NCBI RefSeq assembly: GCF_000720455.1
Contig: NZ_JOAK01000001.1
Span: 124,001-188,000, forward strand
Length of the DNA: 64,000 nt
Reading direction: 5' to 3'
From: Streptomyces virginiae
GTDB taxonomy: Bacteria; Actinomycetota; Actinomycetes; Streptomycetales; Streptomycetaceae
Made by a program: the position numbers and the translations under genes. The notes beneath the pieces are model-generated. The model saw only the letters and a program-made list of their open reading frames with translations. It had not been told where the DNA came from and ran no database searches. Positions 50,693 through 60,700 of this stretch are shown here, one piece after another (position 1 is the stretch's first letter; each line of letters begins with the position of its first letter).

Positions 50693-53284
50693 TCAGTCCG
50701 GCACGGTGCTGCCGGTGGTCCCTCCGGTCAGGCCGCCCGGGCGGCCCGGTCTGCCGCTGGGCGACGGGGACGGAGATCCGCTGGGCCCGCCGATGACGCC
50801 GGAGTTGGTGCCGGTGTTCGTGCCCTCGTTGGTGCCGCCGCGCGTGGTGTCCGGGTCGCAGTACAGCTCCCACGGCTTGCACGGCCGGCCGCCGCCCTTG
50901 GAGGGCGACGGGGACGGCGGCGGGGAGCTCGGCGGGATCGACGACGGGGACGGGGACGGCGTCACGGGTGCCACCGGGGTGGGGGAGGGGGCGCCGGCGG
51001 AGTCGGCCGTGACGCCGATGTCCTCGGCCTCGGGGAACTCGGTGACCGGCTTGCCCTTGAGGGCCTCGCCCATGTACTCGGTCCAGATCTCGGCCGGGAT
51101 GTCACCACCGTGGAGGGAGGGGATGTCGCCCACGCCCTTCATGGAGATGAGCTTCTTCTCCGCCGAGTTGGGGTCGGTGCGGAAGAGGACCACGGAGGTG
51201 GACAGCTCCGGGGTGTAGCCGACGAACCACGCCGACTTGTTCTCGTCCGTGGTACCGGTCTTGCCCGCGGCGGGCCGGCCCAGCTTCTTGGCCTTCTTGC
51301 CGGTGCCGTTCTCGACGACGTTCTCCAGCACCTTGGTGATGTTGTCCGCGACCGCGTTGTCCATGGCCCGCTGGTCCTTGGGGGCCTCGAAGCCGGACAG
51401 CTTCTCTCCGTTCTTCTCGACCGCGATCACGGAGTACGGCTCGCGGTGCATGCCGGAGGCGGCGAAGGTCGCGTACGAGTCGGCCATGCGGATGGCGCTG
51501 GGGGTCGAGGTGCCCAGGGCGAAGGAGGCGTCGGTGTTCGGGTTGATCGACTCCTCGAGGATGCCCGTGGACTTCGCCACGTTGCGGACCTTCTCGTGGC
51601 CGACGTCGAAGACGAGCTGGGCGAACGGGACGTTGATGGACTTCTCCATCGCCTCGTTGAGGGTCACGTACCCGAAGGCCGTGGGGCTCTCGTTCTTCTG
51701 CCGGAAGGGGTTGCCCGAGGCGTCGCGCAGCGGCTTGCCCTCACGGTTGTTGATCACGGTGAGGTCGTTGGCCTGGTACTTGCTGTCGACCGAGATGCCC
51801 TTGCCGTTGGAGTTCTGGGTGCCGTACTCCATGGCCGCCGCCAGCACGTACGGCTTCCAGGTCGAGCCGACCGGCACGCCGCTGGTGTTGGCGTTGTTGC
51901 TGAAGTACTTCTGGTCCCAGCCGGGGCCGCCGTACAGGGCGACGAGCGCGCCGGTCTTGACGTCCACGGAGGCGGCGCCGAACTGTACGAAGGTGTCGGT
52001 CTCGGGGCGCTTCTTCTCGTCGATCAGCCCGGCTCGGATGTCCTCGACCGCCTTGGACATGGCGTCCACCTTCGGCTTCTCGAAGGTGGTCTTGATCCGG
52101 TAGCCGCCCAGGGCCATCTGCTCGGCGGTGATGCCCTTGGTCTTCATCACGTACGCCTTGGCCGTGTCGACCAGGTAGCCGATCTGGCCGGTCATACCGC
52201 GGGCCTGCTCCGACTCGACGCGCGCGGGGAAGTCCTTGTACTTCGCCCGCTCCGCCGCCTCCATGCGGCCCACCTCGACCTCGCGGTCCAGCACCCAGGC
52301 CCAGCGCTTCCTGGCGCGGTCCTCGTTGAGGGCGGGGGTGGCGGCGGCGCCGATGCCGCCGTCCGGGTTGTAGAGGTTGGGGCCCTTCAGCACGGCGGCC
52401 AGGAAGGCGCACTCGGAGGGGTTCAGGTCCTGGCTGTCCTTGCCGAAGTAGGCGCGGGCCGCGGCCTGGATGCCGTAGGCGTCCCGTCCGTAGTAGGCGG
52501 TGTTCAGGTACCCGGCGAGGACGGTGTCCTTCTCCTCGCTGACACCGAGCCTTATCGCGATGAACAGCTCGGTGACCTTCCGCTTGAGCGTCTGGTCGGA
52601 GTCAAGGTAGGTGTTCTTCACGTACTGCTGGGTGATGGTCGAGCCGCCCTGGGTGGATCCGCCCGTGCCCATGTTCCAGACGGCGCGGGCGATACCCATC
52701 GGGTCCACGCCCTTGTCCGTCTCGAAGGACTCGTTCTCCGCCGCGATCACGGCGTCCCTCATCGACCGGGGAATGCTGGAGATGGGGACGATCTGGCGGT
52801 TCATCGAACCGCCCGTCGCCACCATCTGGCTGCCGTCGGCCCAGTAGAAGACGTTGTTCTGCGCCTTGGCCGCCTTGTTCGGGTCCGGCGTGCTCACCAT
52901 GGCGATGCCGATGCCGGCACCGGCGATGATGACCGCGAAGAATCCGAGGGCGGTGCCGGAGACCAGCTTCCAGGAAGGCACGAAGCGCTTCCAGCCGTCC
53001 CGGTCGGAGCGCGGGTAGTTGATGAGCCGCTTGTCCGGGCGGCTGGCGCCGCGCGCACTCCCCGCTGCGCCTCTGCCACGGCCCGCGGGCCCTCTCTGCG
53101 CCGCCCGGCGGGCGTCGGCGCGACTGCCCTGGCCGGGCTGCTGTGCGTACGGGCCGCTGTGTGACGCCGTGGGGACGTCACGTCCGGCCGGGGCACCCCT
53201 GCCGGGGCGCTGCTGGGCGGCGCGGCGGGCGGAGGCCCGCCCCCCGCCCTGGGGCTGCGGCGGTTTGCGGCGGTGCTCGCTCAT
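50693..53284 (-). CDS. Class A penicillin-binding protein (transglycosylase/transpeptidase)
   Basis: An 863-residue bifunctional PBP. A 100-residue Arg/Gly/Pro-rich cytosolic tail leads to one membrane anchor (VSGTALGFFAVIIAGAGIGI). The transglycosylase domain has the catalytic Glu in AAENESFETDKG and GGSTITQQYVKNTYL. The transpeptidase has SxxK in VGSTWKPYVLAA, SxN in SINVPFAQ and KTGT in AGKTGTTDENKSAWFVGYTP. The C-terminal 100 residues are Pro/Ser/Gly-rich. It polymerises and crosslinks peptidoglycan. The ATG at 53284 has GGAG 10 bp before it. It is divergent from the PadR gene. Confidence 0.95.
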   Translation of the reverse strand: MSEHRRKPPQPQGGGRASARRAAQQRPGRGAPAGRDVPTASHSGPYAQQPGQGSRADARRAAQRGPAGRGRGAAGSARGASRPDKRLINYPRSDRDGWKRFVPSWKLVSGTALGFFAVIIAGAGIGIAMVSTPDPNKAAKAQNNVFYWADGSQMVATGGSMNRQIVPISSIPRSMRDAVIAAENESFETDKGVDPMGIARAVWNMGTGGSTQGGSTITQQYVKNTYLDSDQTLKRKVTELFIAIRLGVSEEKDTVLAGYLNTAYYGRDAYGIQAAARAYFGKDSQDLNPSECAFLAAVLKGPNLYNPDGGIGAAATPALNEDRARKRWAWVLDREVEVGRMEAAERAKYKDFPARVESEQARGMTGQIGYLVDTAKAYVMKTKGITAEQMALGGYRIKTTFEKPKVDAMSKAVEDIRAGLIDEKKRPETDTFVQFGAASVDVKTGALVALYGGPGWDQKYFSNNANTSGVPVGSTWKPYVLAAAMEYGTQNSNGKGISVDSKYQANDLTVINNREGKPLRDASGNPFRQKNESPTAFGYVTLNEAMEKSINVPFAQLVFDVGHEKVRNVAKSTGILEESINPNTDASFALGTSTPSAIRMADSYATFAASGMHREPYSVIAVEKNGEKLSGFEAPKDQRAMDNAVADNITKVLENVVENGTGKKAKKLGRPAAGKTGTTDENKSAWFVGYTPELSTSVVLFRTDPNSAEKKLISMKGVGDIPSLHGGDIPAEIWTEYMGEALKGKPVTEFPEAEDIGVTADSAGAPSPTPVAPVTPSPSPSSIPPSSPPPSPSPSKGGGRPCKPWELYCDPDTTRGGTNEGTNTGTNSGVIGGPSGSPSPSPSGRPGRPGGLTGGTTGSTVPD

Positions 53285-53497
53285 CGAACGACTACTCCTC
53301 GGGCAGGCGAGTGGCCTGGAAGCGGCAGATGAATTCCGGTTCCCCCCGGTGTCATGGCGCACAGACTACGCACGGTCAAAACGCGCCCAGTGCCGAAGTT
53401 CACCCCAAATCAGGCAACCTGCCTGGTGCGAATCGGTGATGTGATGCCGGTCACCATGTCTCCCCTTGTCGATGAAGGCGGCCCGTTCTATCGTCTG

Positions 53498-53518
53498 GAT
53501 GTATCGAGTCGATACATC
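53498..53518. promoter_or_regulatory. 21-bp palindromic PadR operator candidate
   Basis: GATGTATCGA and TCGATACATC are perfect arms around a central G, containing the ATGT...ACAT pattern favoured by PadR proteins. It sits 41 bp upstream of the PadR start, over the likely promoter that also drives ino1. Confidence 0.75.
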
Positions 53519-53559
53519 AGCTCGACATAAAGACTCAGGGGTGGAGGAGAGGCGGGCGG

Positions 53560-54162
53560 ATGAGCAGACGCTCAGGCATCCTCGAGTTCGCCGTCCTCGG
53601 CCTGCTCCGCGAATCCCCCATGCACGGCTATGAGCTGCGCAAGCGGCTCAACACCTCGCTGGGAGTGTTCAGAGCCTTCAGCTACGGGACGCTCTACCCC
53701 TGCCTCAAGACGCTCGTCGCCAACGGCTGGTTGATCGAAGAACCGGGCAACGCCCCGGAAGACGCTCTCGCCGCTTCACTCGCAGGGCGCCGCGCCAAGA
53801 TCGTCTACCGGTTGACGGCCGCGGGTAAGGAGCACTTCGAGGAGCTCCTCTCCCACACGGGCCCCGAGACCTGGGAGGACGAGTCCTTCGCCGCCCGCTT
53901 CGCCTTCTTCGGCCAGACCGAACGAGACGTGCGGATGCGGGTACTGGAGGGCCGCCGCAGCCGGCTGGAGGAGCGCCTGGAGAAGATGCGCGCTTCACTC
54001 GCCCGAACGCGGGAGCGCCTCGACGACTACACGCTTGAGCTGCAGCGGCACGGCATGGAGTCCGTGGAGCGCGAAGTGCGCTGGCTGAACGAGCTCATCG
54101 AGAGTGAGCGGGCGGGACGGGATCGGAGACGATCAGGTCCGTCCGACGAAACCGAAAAATGA
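53560..54162 (+). CDS. PadR family transcriptional regulator
   Basis: A 200-residue regulator with an N-terminal winged helix ([20 protein letters not shown], then [16 protein letters not shown] and [16 protein letters not shown]) and a C-terminal four-helix dimerisation domain, the PadR-s1 layout. It lies 49 bp before ino1 on the same strand and has a perfect 21-bp palindrome in its own promoter. I recall the S. coelicolor orthologue as a regulator of inositol synthesis (InoR), but I cannot confirm that here. Confidence 0.9.
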   Translation: MSRRSGILEFAVLGLLRESPMHGYELRKRLNTSLGVFRAFSYGTLYPCLKTLVANGWLIEEPGNAPEDALAASLAGRRAKIVYRLTAAGKEHFEELLSHTGPETWEDESFAARFAFFGQTERDVRMRVLEGRRSRLEERLEKMRASLARTRERLDDYTLELQRHGMESVEREVRWLNELIESERAGRDRRRSGPSDETEK

Positions 54163-54211
54163 GGACTGCATCTTGCAGGCCTTGTCCGAGAACAAACAGG
54201 GAGCAACCGGA

Positions 54212-55294
54212 ATGGGTTCGGTTCGCGTAGCCATCGTCGGCGTGGGCAACTGCGCCGCCTCGCTGGTGCAGGGCGTCGAGTACTACAAGGACGCCGACCC
54301 GGCGTCCAAGGTCCCCGGGCTGATGCACGTCCAGTTCGGCGACTACCACGTGCGTGACATCGAGTTCGTCGCCGCGTTCGACGTCGACGCGAAGAAGGTC
54401 GGCCTCGACCTTTCGGACGCCATCGGCGCCAGCGAGAACAACACCATCAAGATCTGCGACGTCCCGAACGCCGGTGTCACCGTTCAGCGCGGCCACACCT
54501 ACGACGGTCTGGGCAAGTACTACCGCATGACGATCGAGGAGTCCGCCGAGGCTCCGGTCGACGTGGTCCAGATCCTCAAGGACCGCCAGGTCGACGTCCT
54601 GATCTGCTACCTCCCCGTCGGCTCCGAGGACGCTGCGAAGTTCTACGCGCAGTGCGCCATCGACGCCAAGGTCGCCTTCGTCAACGCCCTCCCGGTCTTC
54701 ATCGCCGGCACCAAGGAGTGGGCCGACAAGTTCACCGAGGCCGGTGTCCCGATCGTCGGCGACGACATCAAGTCGCAGGTCGGCGCCACCATCACGCACC
54801 GCGTGATGGCGAAGCTGTTCGAGGACCGCGGTGTCCGTCTTGAGCGCACCATGCAGCTCAACGTCGGCGGCAACATGGACTTCAAGAACATGCTCGAGCG
54901 CGACCGCCTCGAGTCGAAGAAGATCTCCAAGACGCAGGCCGTCACCTCGCAGATCCCCGACCGTGAGCTCGGCGAGAAGAACGTCCACATCGGCCCGTCC
55001 GACTACGTCGCGTGGCTCGACGACCGCAAGTGGGCCTACGTCCGCCTTGAGGGCCGCGCGTTCGGCGACGTCCCGCTGAACCTCGAGTACAAGCTCGAGG
55101 TGTGGGACTCCCCGAACTCCGCCGGTGTCATCATCGACGCCCTGCGCGCCGCGAAGATCGCCAAGGACCGCGGTATCGGCGGCCCGATCCTGTCGGCGTC
55201 CAGCTACTTCATGAAGTCCCCGCCGGTCCAGTACTTCGACGACGAGGCCCTGGCCAACGTCGAGAAGTTCATCAAGGGCGAGGTCGAGCGCTAG
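54212..55294 (+). CDS. ino1: Inositol-1-phosphate synthase (myo-inositol-3-phosphate synthase)
   Basis: A 360-residue NAD+-dependent enzyme that converts glucose 6-phosphate to inositol 3-phosphate, the source of mycothiol and phosphatidylinositol. The Rossmann start [57 protein letters not shown] and SVSDYVAW-like [11 protein letters not shown] are diagnostic. Length matches actinobacterial Ino1. It is expressed with the PadR gene, and a strong terminator follows. Confidence 0.97.
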   Translation: MGSVRVAIVGVGNCAASLVQGVEYYKDADPASKVPGLMHVQFGDYHVRDIEFVAAFDVDAKKVGLDLSDAIGASENNTIKICDVPNAGVTVQRGHTYDGLGKYYRMTIEESAEAPVDVVQILKDRQVDVLICYLPVGSEDAAKFYAQCAIDAKVAFVNALPVFIAGTKEWADKFTEAGVPIVGDDIKSQVGATITHRVMAKLFEDRGVRLERTMQLNVGGNMDFKNMLERDRLESKKISKTQAVTSQIPDRELGEKNVHIGPSDYVAWLDDRKWAYVRLEGRAFGDVPLNLEYKLEVWDSPNSAGVIIDALRAAKIAKDRGIGGPILSASSYFMKSPPVQYFDDEALANVEKFIKGEVER

Positions 55295-55340
55295 TCGAAG
55301 CCACCGAGTCCGGTCGACACCTGGACTTCGGCTGTTCTTC

Positions 55341-55381
55341 CGCGGAGGGTCCCCGGGCAATGTGCCCGGGGACCCTCCGCG
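55341..55381 (+). terminator. Strong hairpin terminator after ino1
   Basis: A perfect 19-bp stem (arms 55341-55359 and 55363-55381, 3-nt loop), 47 bp after the ino1 stop and only 19 bp before the MFS start. Confidence 0.92.
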
Positions 55382-55399
55382 TATGTGACCCTTTCCCTC

Positions 55400-56668
55400 A
55401 TGCCTGTCGTACGTGATCTGCGCGTACTCCTGCGCCTGAGGGACTTCCGCAACCTGCTCGCCGTACGGCTGCTCTCCCAGGCGGCGGACGGCGTGTACCA
55501 GGTCGCGCTCGCCACCTATGTCGTCTTCTCCCCCGAGAAACAGACCTCCCCGGCGGCCATCGCCTCGGCCATGGCGGTACTGCTGCTGCCCTACTCGGTG
55601 ATCGGCCCCTTCGCCGGGGTACTGCTGGACCGCTGGCGCCGCCGTCAGGTCTTCCTCTACGGCAACCTGCTGCGGGCCTTCCTCGCCTGCATCACCGCCG
55701 TGCTGATCGTCGCGCACGTGCCCGACTGGCTGTTCTACGCCTCGGCGCTGTCCGTGACCGCGGTCAACCGCTTCGTACTGGCCGGCCTGGCCGCCTCACT
55801 GCCCCGCGTCGTCGGAGCCGATCAGCTGGTCACCGCGAACGCGCTCTCCCCCACCGCGGGCACTCTCGCGGCCGTGGCCGGCGGCGGGCTGGCCTTCCTC
55901 GTCCGGCTGCTCGCCTCCGGCTCCAACGCCCTCGTCGTGCTGCTCGGAGCCTGTCTCTACCTGTGCGCGGCTCTGGTCTCGCTACGCCTGGCCATCGGGC
56001 TGCTGGGCCCCGACCACTCCGCGGGACAGGTCCATCCCTCGCCGGCCGAAGGCATCGCCCTCACCGTGCGGGGCATGGCCGAAGGCCTCCGGCACCTCGC
56101 CGCCCGGCGCCGGGCGGCCCGGGCCCTCGCCGCGATGACCATGATGAGGTTCTGCTACGGGGCCCTGTTCGTCATGCTGCTGATGCTCTGCCGCTACGCC
56201 TGGTCGGACACCGAGGCCGAGGGACTCGCCCTCCTGGGCATCGCGGTCGGCGCCTCGGGGGCCGGATTCTTCGCGGCCGCCGTCGTGACCCCGTGGATGG
56301 TGGGCCGACTGGGCACCCTCGGCTGGATCACCGCCTGCGCCGCCGGCTCCGCCGTCCTCGTGCCCGCCCTGGGCTTGTTCTTCGCCCCGGGGCCGATGCT
56401 GGTCGCCGCGTTCGTCCTCGGCCTCGCCACTCAGGGCGCCAAGATCTCCACCGATACCGAAGTGCAGTCCCAGGTGGACGACGACTACCGCGGCCGGGTG
56501 TTCTCGGTCTACGACGTGCTCTTCAACGTCGCTTTCGTCGGGGCGGCGGCGGTGTCCGCCCTCATGCTCCCCGCCGACGGCCAGTCCGTGGTCCTGCTCG
56601 TCTGCGTGTCCGCCCTCTACGCCCTGACCGCCGTGCTGCTCGGCCGGCGCAGCCGATGTTTCACGTGA
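55400..56668 (+). CDS. MFS transporter
   Basis: A 422-residue membrane protein of the major facilitator superfamily with about 12 helices. The motif between helices 2 and 3 is GVLLDRWRRRQVFLYGNLL (G-x3-D-R-x2-R-R), and a PxxxGP-like PYSVIGPFAG precedes it. Substrate unknown. An ATG at 55400 is used; a GTG at 55385 is closer to the terminator. The last four codons are supplied by a parS site: TGT TTC ACG TGA gives Cys-Phe-Thr-stop. Confidence 0.88.
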   Translation: MPVVRDLRVLLRLRDFRNLLAVRLLSQAADGVYQVALATYVVFSPEKQTSPAAIASAMAVLLLPYSVIGPFAGVLLDRWRRRQVFLYGNLLRAFLACITAVLIVAHVPDWLFYASALSVTAVNRFVLAGLAASLPRVVGADQLVTANALSPTAGTLAAVAGGGLAFLVRLLASGSNALVVLLGACLYLCAALVSLRLAIGLLGPDHSAGQVHPSPAEGIALTVRGMAEGLRHLAARRRAARALAAMTMMRFCYGALFVMLLMLCRYAWSDTEAEGLALLGIAVGASGAGFFAAAVVTPWMVGRLGTLGWITACAAGSAVLVPALGLFFAPGPMLVAAFVLGLATQGAKISTDTEVQSQVDDDYRGRVFSVYDVLFNVAFVGAAAVSALMLPADGQSVVLLVCVSALYALTAVLLGRRSRCFT

Positions 56669-56671
56669 AAC
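56658..56671. other. parS site overlapping the MFS stop codon
   Basis: Perfect GTTTCACGTGAAAC. Its TGA is the stop codon of the MFS gene, so the centromere site is partly coding. Confidence 0.95.
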
Positions 56672-56701
56672 ATCGCTCCTCCCCGGGCGGCGGGTGCCGA
56701 T

Positions 56702-56715
56702 GTTTCACGTGAAAC
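56702..56715. other. parS centromere site
   Basis: Perfect GTTTCACGTGAAAC, 44 bp after the previous one, between the convergent MFS and CCA-enzyme genes. Confidence 0.95.
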
Positions 56716-56736
56716 ATCGGCACCCGCGCTCGCAGG

Positions 56737-58203
56737 TCAGGCCTGGGCCGCCCACCACTCCTTGAGGGCGATCACAGCGGCGTCGTGCCCCATCGGGCCG
56801 TTCTCGAGCCGCATCTCCAGCAGGAAGGCGTAGGCCCTGCCGATCACCGGCCCCGGGCCGACGTCCAGGACGCGCATGATCTCGTTGCCGTCCAGGTCGG
56901 GCCGGATCGCGTCCAGCTCCTCTTGCTCCTGCAGCTGTGCGATGCGCTGCTCAAGACCGTCGTAGGTGCGGGAGAGCGCGTTGGCCTTGCGCTTGTTGCG
57001 GGTGGTGCAGTCGGACCGGGTGAGCTTGTGCAGGCGGTCCAGCAGCGGCCCGGCGTCACGGACGTAGCGCCGCACCGCGGAGTCGGTCCATTCCCCGTCC
57101 CCGTAGCCGTGGAAGCGCAGGTGCAGCTCGACCAGCCGGGACACGTCCTTGATCATGTCGTTGGAGTACTTCAGCGCGGTCAGCCGCTTCTTGGTCATCT
57201 TCGCGCCCACCACCTCGTGGTGGTGGAAGGAGACCCGGCCGTCGCTCTCGAAGCGGCGGGTGCGGGGCTTGCCGATGTCGTGCAGCAGGGCGGCGAGCCG
57301 CAGCACGAGGTCCGGGCCGTCCTCCTCCAGCGCGATCGCCTGCTCCAGCACGATCAGCGAGTGGTCGTAGACGTCCTTGTGCCGGTGGTGCTCGTCACTC
57401 TCCAGGCGCAGCGCGGGCAGCTCGGGCAGCACCCGGTCGGCCAGCCCGGTGTCCACCAGCAGTCCCAGACCCCGGCGCGGGTTGGCGGAAAGGATCAGCT
57501 TGTTCAGCTCGCCCTGGACCCGCTCCGCGGAGACGATCTCGATCCGCTCGGACATCGCCTTCATCGCCGCCACGACCTCCGGGGCGACCTCGAAGTCCAG
57601 CTGCGCCGCGAAGCGCGCAGCACGCAGCATCCGCAGGGGATCGTCGGAGAAGGAGTCCTCGGGGGTTCCGGGGGTGCGCAGCACGCCGGCGGCCAGATCC
57701 TCCAGGCCACCGTGCGGGTCGATGAACTCCTGCTCGGGAAGGGCCAGGGCCATGGCGTTGACCGTGAAGTCACGGCGCACGAGGTCTTCGTCGATCGAGT
57801 CGCCGTAGGAGACCTCCGGCTTGCGCGACGTGCGGTCGTAGGCCTCCGAGCGGTAGGTCGTCACCTCGATCTGGAAGTTCCGGACGGCGCCTGCGACGCG
57901 CGCGTTCTTCTGGGCCCCCACGGTGCCGAAGGCGATGCCGACGTCCCAGACCGAGTCGGCCCACGGCCGGACGATCTTCAGAACGTCCTCGGGGCGGGCG
58001 TCGGTGGTGAAGTCGAGATCGTTGCCGAGACGCCCGAGCAGCGCATCGCGGACGGACCCGCCGACCAGGGCGAGGCGGAAGCCCGCCTCCTGGAACCGGC
58101 GGCCGAGCTCGTCGGCGACAGGAGCGACCTGCAGCAGTTCACTGACCGCGCGGCGCTGCACCTGACTCAGGGCACTGGGGTTGTCTTCGTTGGCGTTCGG
58201 CAC
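56737..58203 (-). CDS. CCA tRNA nucleotidyltransferase
   Basis: A 488-residue cytosolic enzyme that adds or repairs the 3' CCA of tRNAs. The head domain has [14 protein letters not shown] and [11 protein letters not shown] with catalytic Asp residues; the neck [10 protein letters not shown] and body [14 protein letters not shown] follow. An HD phosphohydrolase domain ([24 protein letters not shown]) sits in the second half. The start is a GTG (58203) with a TACCCT -10-like box 8 bp upstream, suggesting a leaderless mRNA. It is divergent from the DUF6049-like gene. Confidence 0.93.
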   Translation of the reverse strand: MPNANEDNPSALSQVQRRAVSELLQVAPVADELGRRFQEAGFRLALVGGSVRDALLGRLGNDLDFTTDARPEDVLKIVRPWADSVWDVGIAFGTVGAQKNARVAGAVRNFQIEVTTYRSEAYDRTSRKPEVSYGDSIDEDLVRRDFTVNAMALALPEQEFIDPHGGLEDLAAGVLRTPGTPEDSFSDDPLRMLRAARFAAQLDFEVAPEVVAAMKAMSERIEIVSAERVQGELNKLILSANPRRGLGLLVDTGLADRVLPELPALRLESDEHHRHKDVYDHSLIVLEQAIALEEDGPDLVLRLAALLHDIGKPRTRRFESDGRVSFHHHEVVGAKMTKKRLTALKYSNDMIKDVSRLVELHLRFHGYGDGEWTDSAVRRYVRDAGPLLDRLHKLTRSDCTTRNKRKANALSRTYDGLEQRIAQLQEQEELDAIRPDLDGNEIMRVLDVGPGPVIGRAYAFLLEMRLENGPMGHDAAVIALKEWWAAQA

Positions 58204-58389
58204 AACTGAAAAGGGTACGTGCCCGGCCCACCAGGGACCGCCCCGTTTATCGGCGACCCCGGTACGCGGCCGCCGCGGGGCTGAGCCGATCATGTGGAGC
58301 AAGGTGCGGCACTCGCACACAGCGCACCTCGTTACCATTCGTGGACGCACAAAAGACGACCACTGACACTTCTAGGGACGGGCTAGCGC

Positions 58390-60654
58390 GTGGCCGAGGC
58401 GGCAGACATCCAAGGGGCGTCCCCCGCCCCTGTCCGGCGCCGATGGCTGCGGCGCGCGATCGTCCTGCTCGCCGGGACCCCCGTGCTGGCCGCGCTCGTC
58501 TATGCCCCCGCCCCGCAGGCCGAGGCCGCCCAGGCCTCCTCCGTCGACGTCCAGCTGGTCTCCATGGCACCCAGCGCCCCGGTGAAGGGCGACACCCTCA
58601 CCATCGAGGGCACCGTGGTCAACACCGGCTCCGAGACGATCACCGATGCCCACGTCGGCCTGCGGGTCGGGCCCGCGCTCACGGACCGGTCGTCCATCGA
58701 CGAGACGGCGGAACGCAACGGCTTCCGGGCCGGCACCGATCCCGGCGAGATCGACCCCGCGTACGCGGTGAAGATCGACTCCCTGCCGTCCAAGGTCACC
58801 CAGAACTTCACCCTCACCGTCCCGGTCAACAAGCTCGAACTCGACAAGGACGGGGTCTACCAGCTCGGTGTCTCGCTGTCCGGGGTCACCGACAGCCGGC
58901 CCTCCGAGCAGGTGCTCGGCATCAAGCGGACCTTCCTGCCCTGGCAGCCCGACGCCGCAGCCAAGCGCTCCCAGCTCACCTACGCCTGGCCGCTGATCTC
59001 CACCACCCGTGTCACGGCGGAGACCGGGTCCGACGAGCTCCAGACACCGGTCTTCCTCGACGACTCCCTCTACGAGGAGCTGAAGCCGGGCGGCCGCCTG
59101 GAGCAGATGGTCACCCTCGGCAAGGACCTGCCGATCACCTGGGTCATCGATCCCGACCTGCTCTACACGGTCGACGCGATGACCAAGGGCTACCGGGTCC
59201 GGGGCGCCAACGGCAAAACCGTCCAGGGCAAGAACAAGGCCGTCGCCGAGCAGTGGCTGAGCTCCCTGGAGGCGGCCGTCCAGGGCAAGAAGGTCGTGGC
59301 CCTGCCCTTCGCCGACCCCGACCTCGCCTCCCTCGCCCACCACGGCAAGGACGTCTCGGGCACCCTGGGGCAGCTGCGCCCGGCCACCGACAAGGCGAAG
59401 CAGGCCGTCGAGACGGTCCTGCACGTCCCCGCGTCCACCGACTTCTCCTGGCCCGTGAACGGCGCCATCGATCCCTCGATCGTGAACGTCGCCACCTCGG
59501 CCGGTGCCCACAACGTCCTGACCCGCAGCGACAGCCTCGTCGAGAGCGGCGCCCTCGGCTACACGCCGTCGGCCGCCCGCCCCATCGGAGCCGGCACCAC
59601 CGCCGTCGTGGCGGACGCCGAGCTGTCCACGGCCTTCGAGGGCGACATGCTGAACGCCGGGAGCTCCACGCTCGCCGTGCAGCGGTTCCTCGCCCACAGC
59701 CTCGCCCTGAACCTGCAGAAGACCGACGAACCGCGCAGCTTCGTCGTGGCTCCCCAGCGGATGCCCACCGTCAGCCAGGCCCGGTCGATGGCCGCCGCCA
59801 TACGCGGCCTCCAGGGGGGCCGCTGGACGCAGCCCGCGGACCTGGAAGCGGCGGCCGCCGCCAAGCCCGACCCGGGCGCCACCACCCAGGTGCCGGGCGC
59901 CGGCCAGTACCCCGAGGACCTGCGCAAGCAGGAGCTGCCGGTGTCGGCCTTCGAGAAGATCCGCACCACGCAGAACACGCTGGACCATTTCAAGGTGATC
60001 CTCGCCGCGCCCGACCGCGTGGAGATCCCCTTCGGCAACACCGTCAACCGGGAGATGTCGACCTCCTGGCGAGGACGTCCCGACGAGGCCCGCCTCTACC
60101 GGGACCAGGTGCAGGAATACCTGATCGGTCTCACCGAGAAGGTCAAGGTCATCCCCAAGTCCGACGCCACCCTGTCCGGACACAGCGCCACCATCCCGGT
60201 CAGCGTCCAGAACAGCCTCGTGCAGGACGTGCACGACCTGGTCCTGCGGGTGAAGTCCGCCAACCCGTCCCGCCTGATGTTCAACGGCAGCGGCCAGGCG
60301 GAACAGCAGGTCACCGTCCAGGGCGACCACACCCAGACCGTGAAGTTCCCCGCCAACGCCACCGCGAGCGGGCCCGTCGAAGTCACCGCGCAGCTCTTCA
60401 CCAAGGACGGCATCCCCTACGGCAAGGAACGCCGGTTCACCGTGGAGGCCACCGAGATCACTCCCACCGTGATGCTCGTGATCGCCGGCGGTGTGCTCCT
60501 GCTGGTCCTGGCAGGCATCAAGATGTACGCCAGCCGCAAGCGTGTCGCGGCGCGTGCCGCCGCCGAGGAGAGCACGCAGCCGAGTGACGAGTCCCCGGAC
60601 ACCGAACCGCAAAGCACCGAGGGGTCCGGCACGAGTGAGACAGTGGACCGTTGA
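58390..60654 (+). CDS. Large secreted/membrane-anchored protein, DUF6049-like
   Basis: A 754-residue protein with a signal segment (residues about 20-45, RRAIVLLAGTPVLAALVYAP), a long extracytosolic region of Ig-like and glycosidase-like segments, a C-terminal membrane helix (VMLVIAGGVLLLVLAGIKMY near residue 710) and a short basic/acidic cytosolic tail. I know this family only as a constant neighbour of murJ in actinobacteria, so a role in cell-wall synthesis is inferred. The GTG at 58390 is used; murJ starts 47 bp downstream. Confidence 0.85.
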   Translation: MAEAADIQGASPAPVRRRWLRRAIVLLAGTPVLAALVYAPAPQAEAAQASSVDVQLVSMAPSAPVKGDTLTIEGTVVNTGSETITDAHVGLRVGPALTDRSSIDETAERNGFRAGTDPGEIDPAYAVKIDSLPSKVTQNFTLTVPVNKLELDKDGVYQLGVSLSGVTDSRPSEQVLGIKRTFLPWQPDAAAKRSQLTYAWPLISTTRVTAETGSDELQTPVFLDDSLYEELKPGGRLEQMVTLGKDLPITWVIDPDLLYTVDAMTKGYRVRGANGKTVQGKNKAVAEQWLSSLEAAVQGKKVVALPFADPDLASLAHHGKDVSGTLGQLRPATDKAKQAVETVLHVPASTDFSWPVNGAIDPSIVNVATSAGAHNVLTRSDSLVESGALGYTPSAARPIGAGTTAVVADAELSTAFEGDMLNAGSSTLAVQRFLAHSLALNLQKTDEPRSFVVAPQRMPTVSQARSMAAAIRGLQGGRWTQPADLEAAAAAKPDPGATTQVPGAGQYPEDLRKQELPVSAFEKIRTTQNTLDHFKVILAAPDRVEIPFGNTVNREMSTSWRGRPDEARLYRDQVQEYLIGLTEKVKVIPKSDATLSGHSATIPVSVQNSLVQDVHDLVLRVKSANPSRLMFNGSGQAEQQVTVQGDHTQTVKFPANATASGPVEVTAQLFTKDGIPYGKERRFTVEATEITPTVMLVIAGGVLLLVLAGIKMYASRKRVAARAAAEESTQPSDESPDTEPQSTEGSGTSETVDR

Positions 60655-60700
60655 GCGATGCCGTGGCCGGTCGGCCTGGGGACGATGAGGTGGGGTTTCG

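Noticed and set aside
58204..58389. Riboswitch in the gap between the CCA enzyme and DUF6049-like genes
   Set aside because: No conserved aptamer elements or terminator stem could be found; the gap holds only two divergent promoters.
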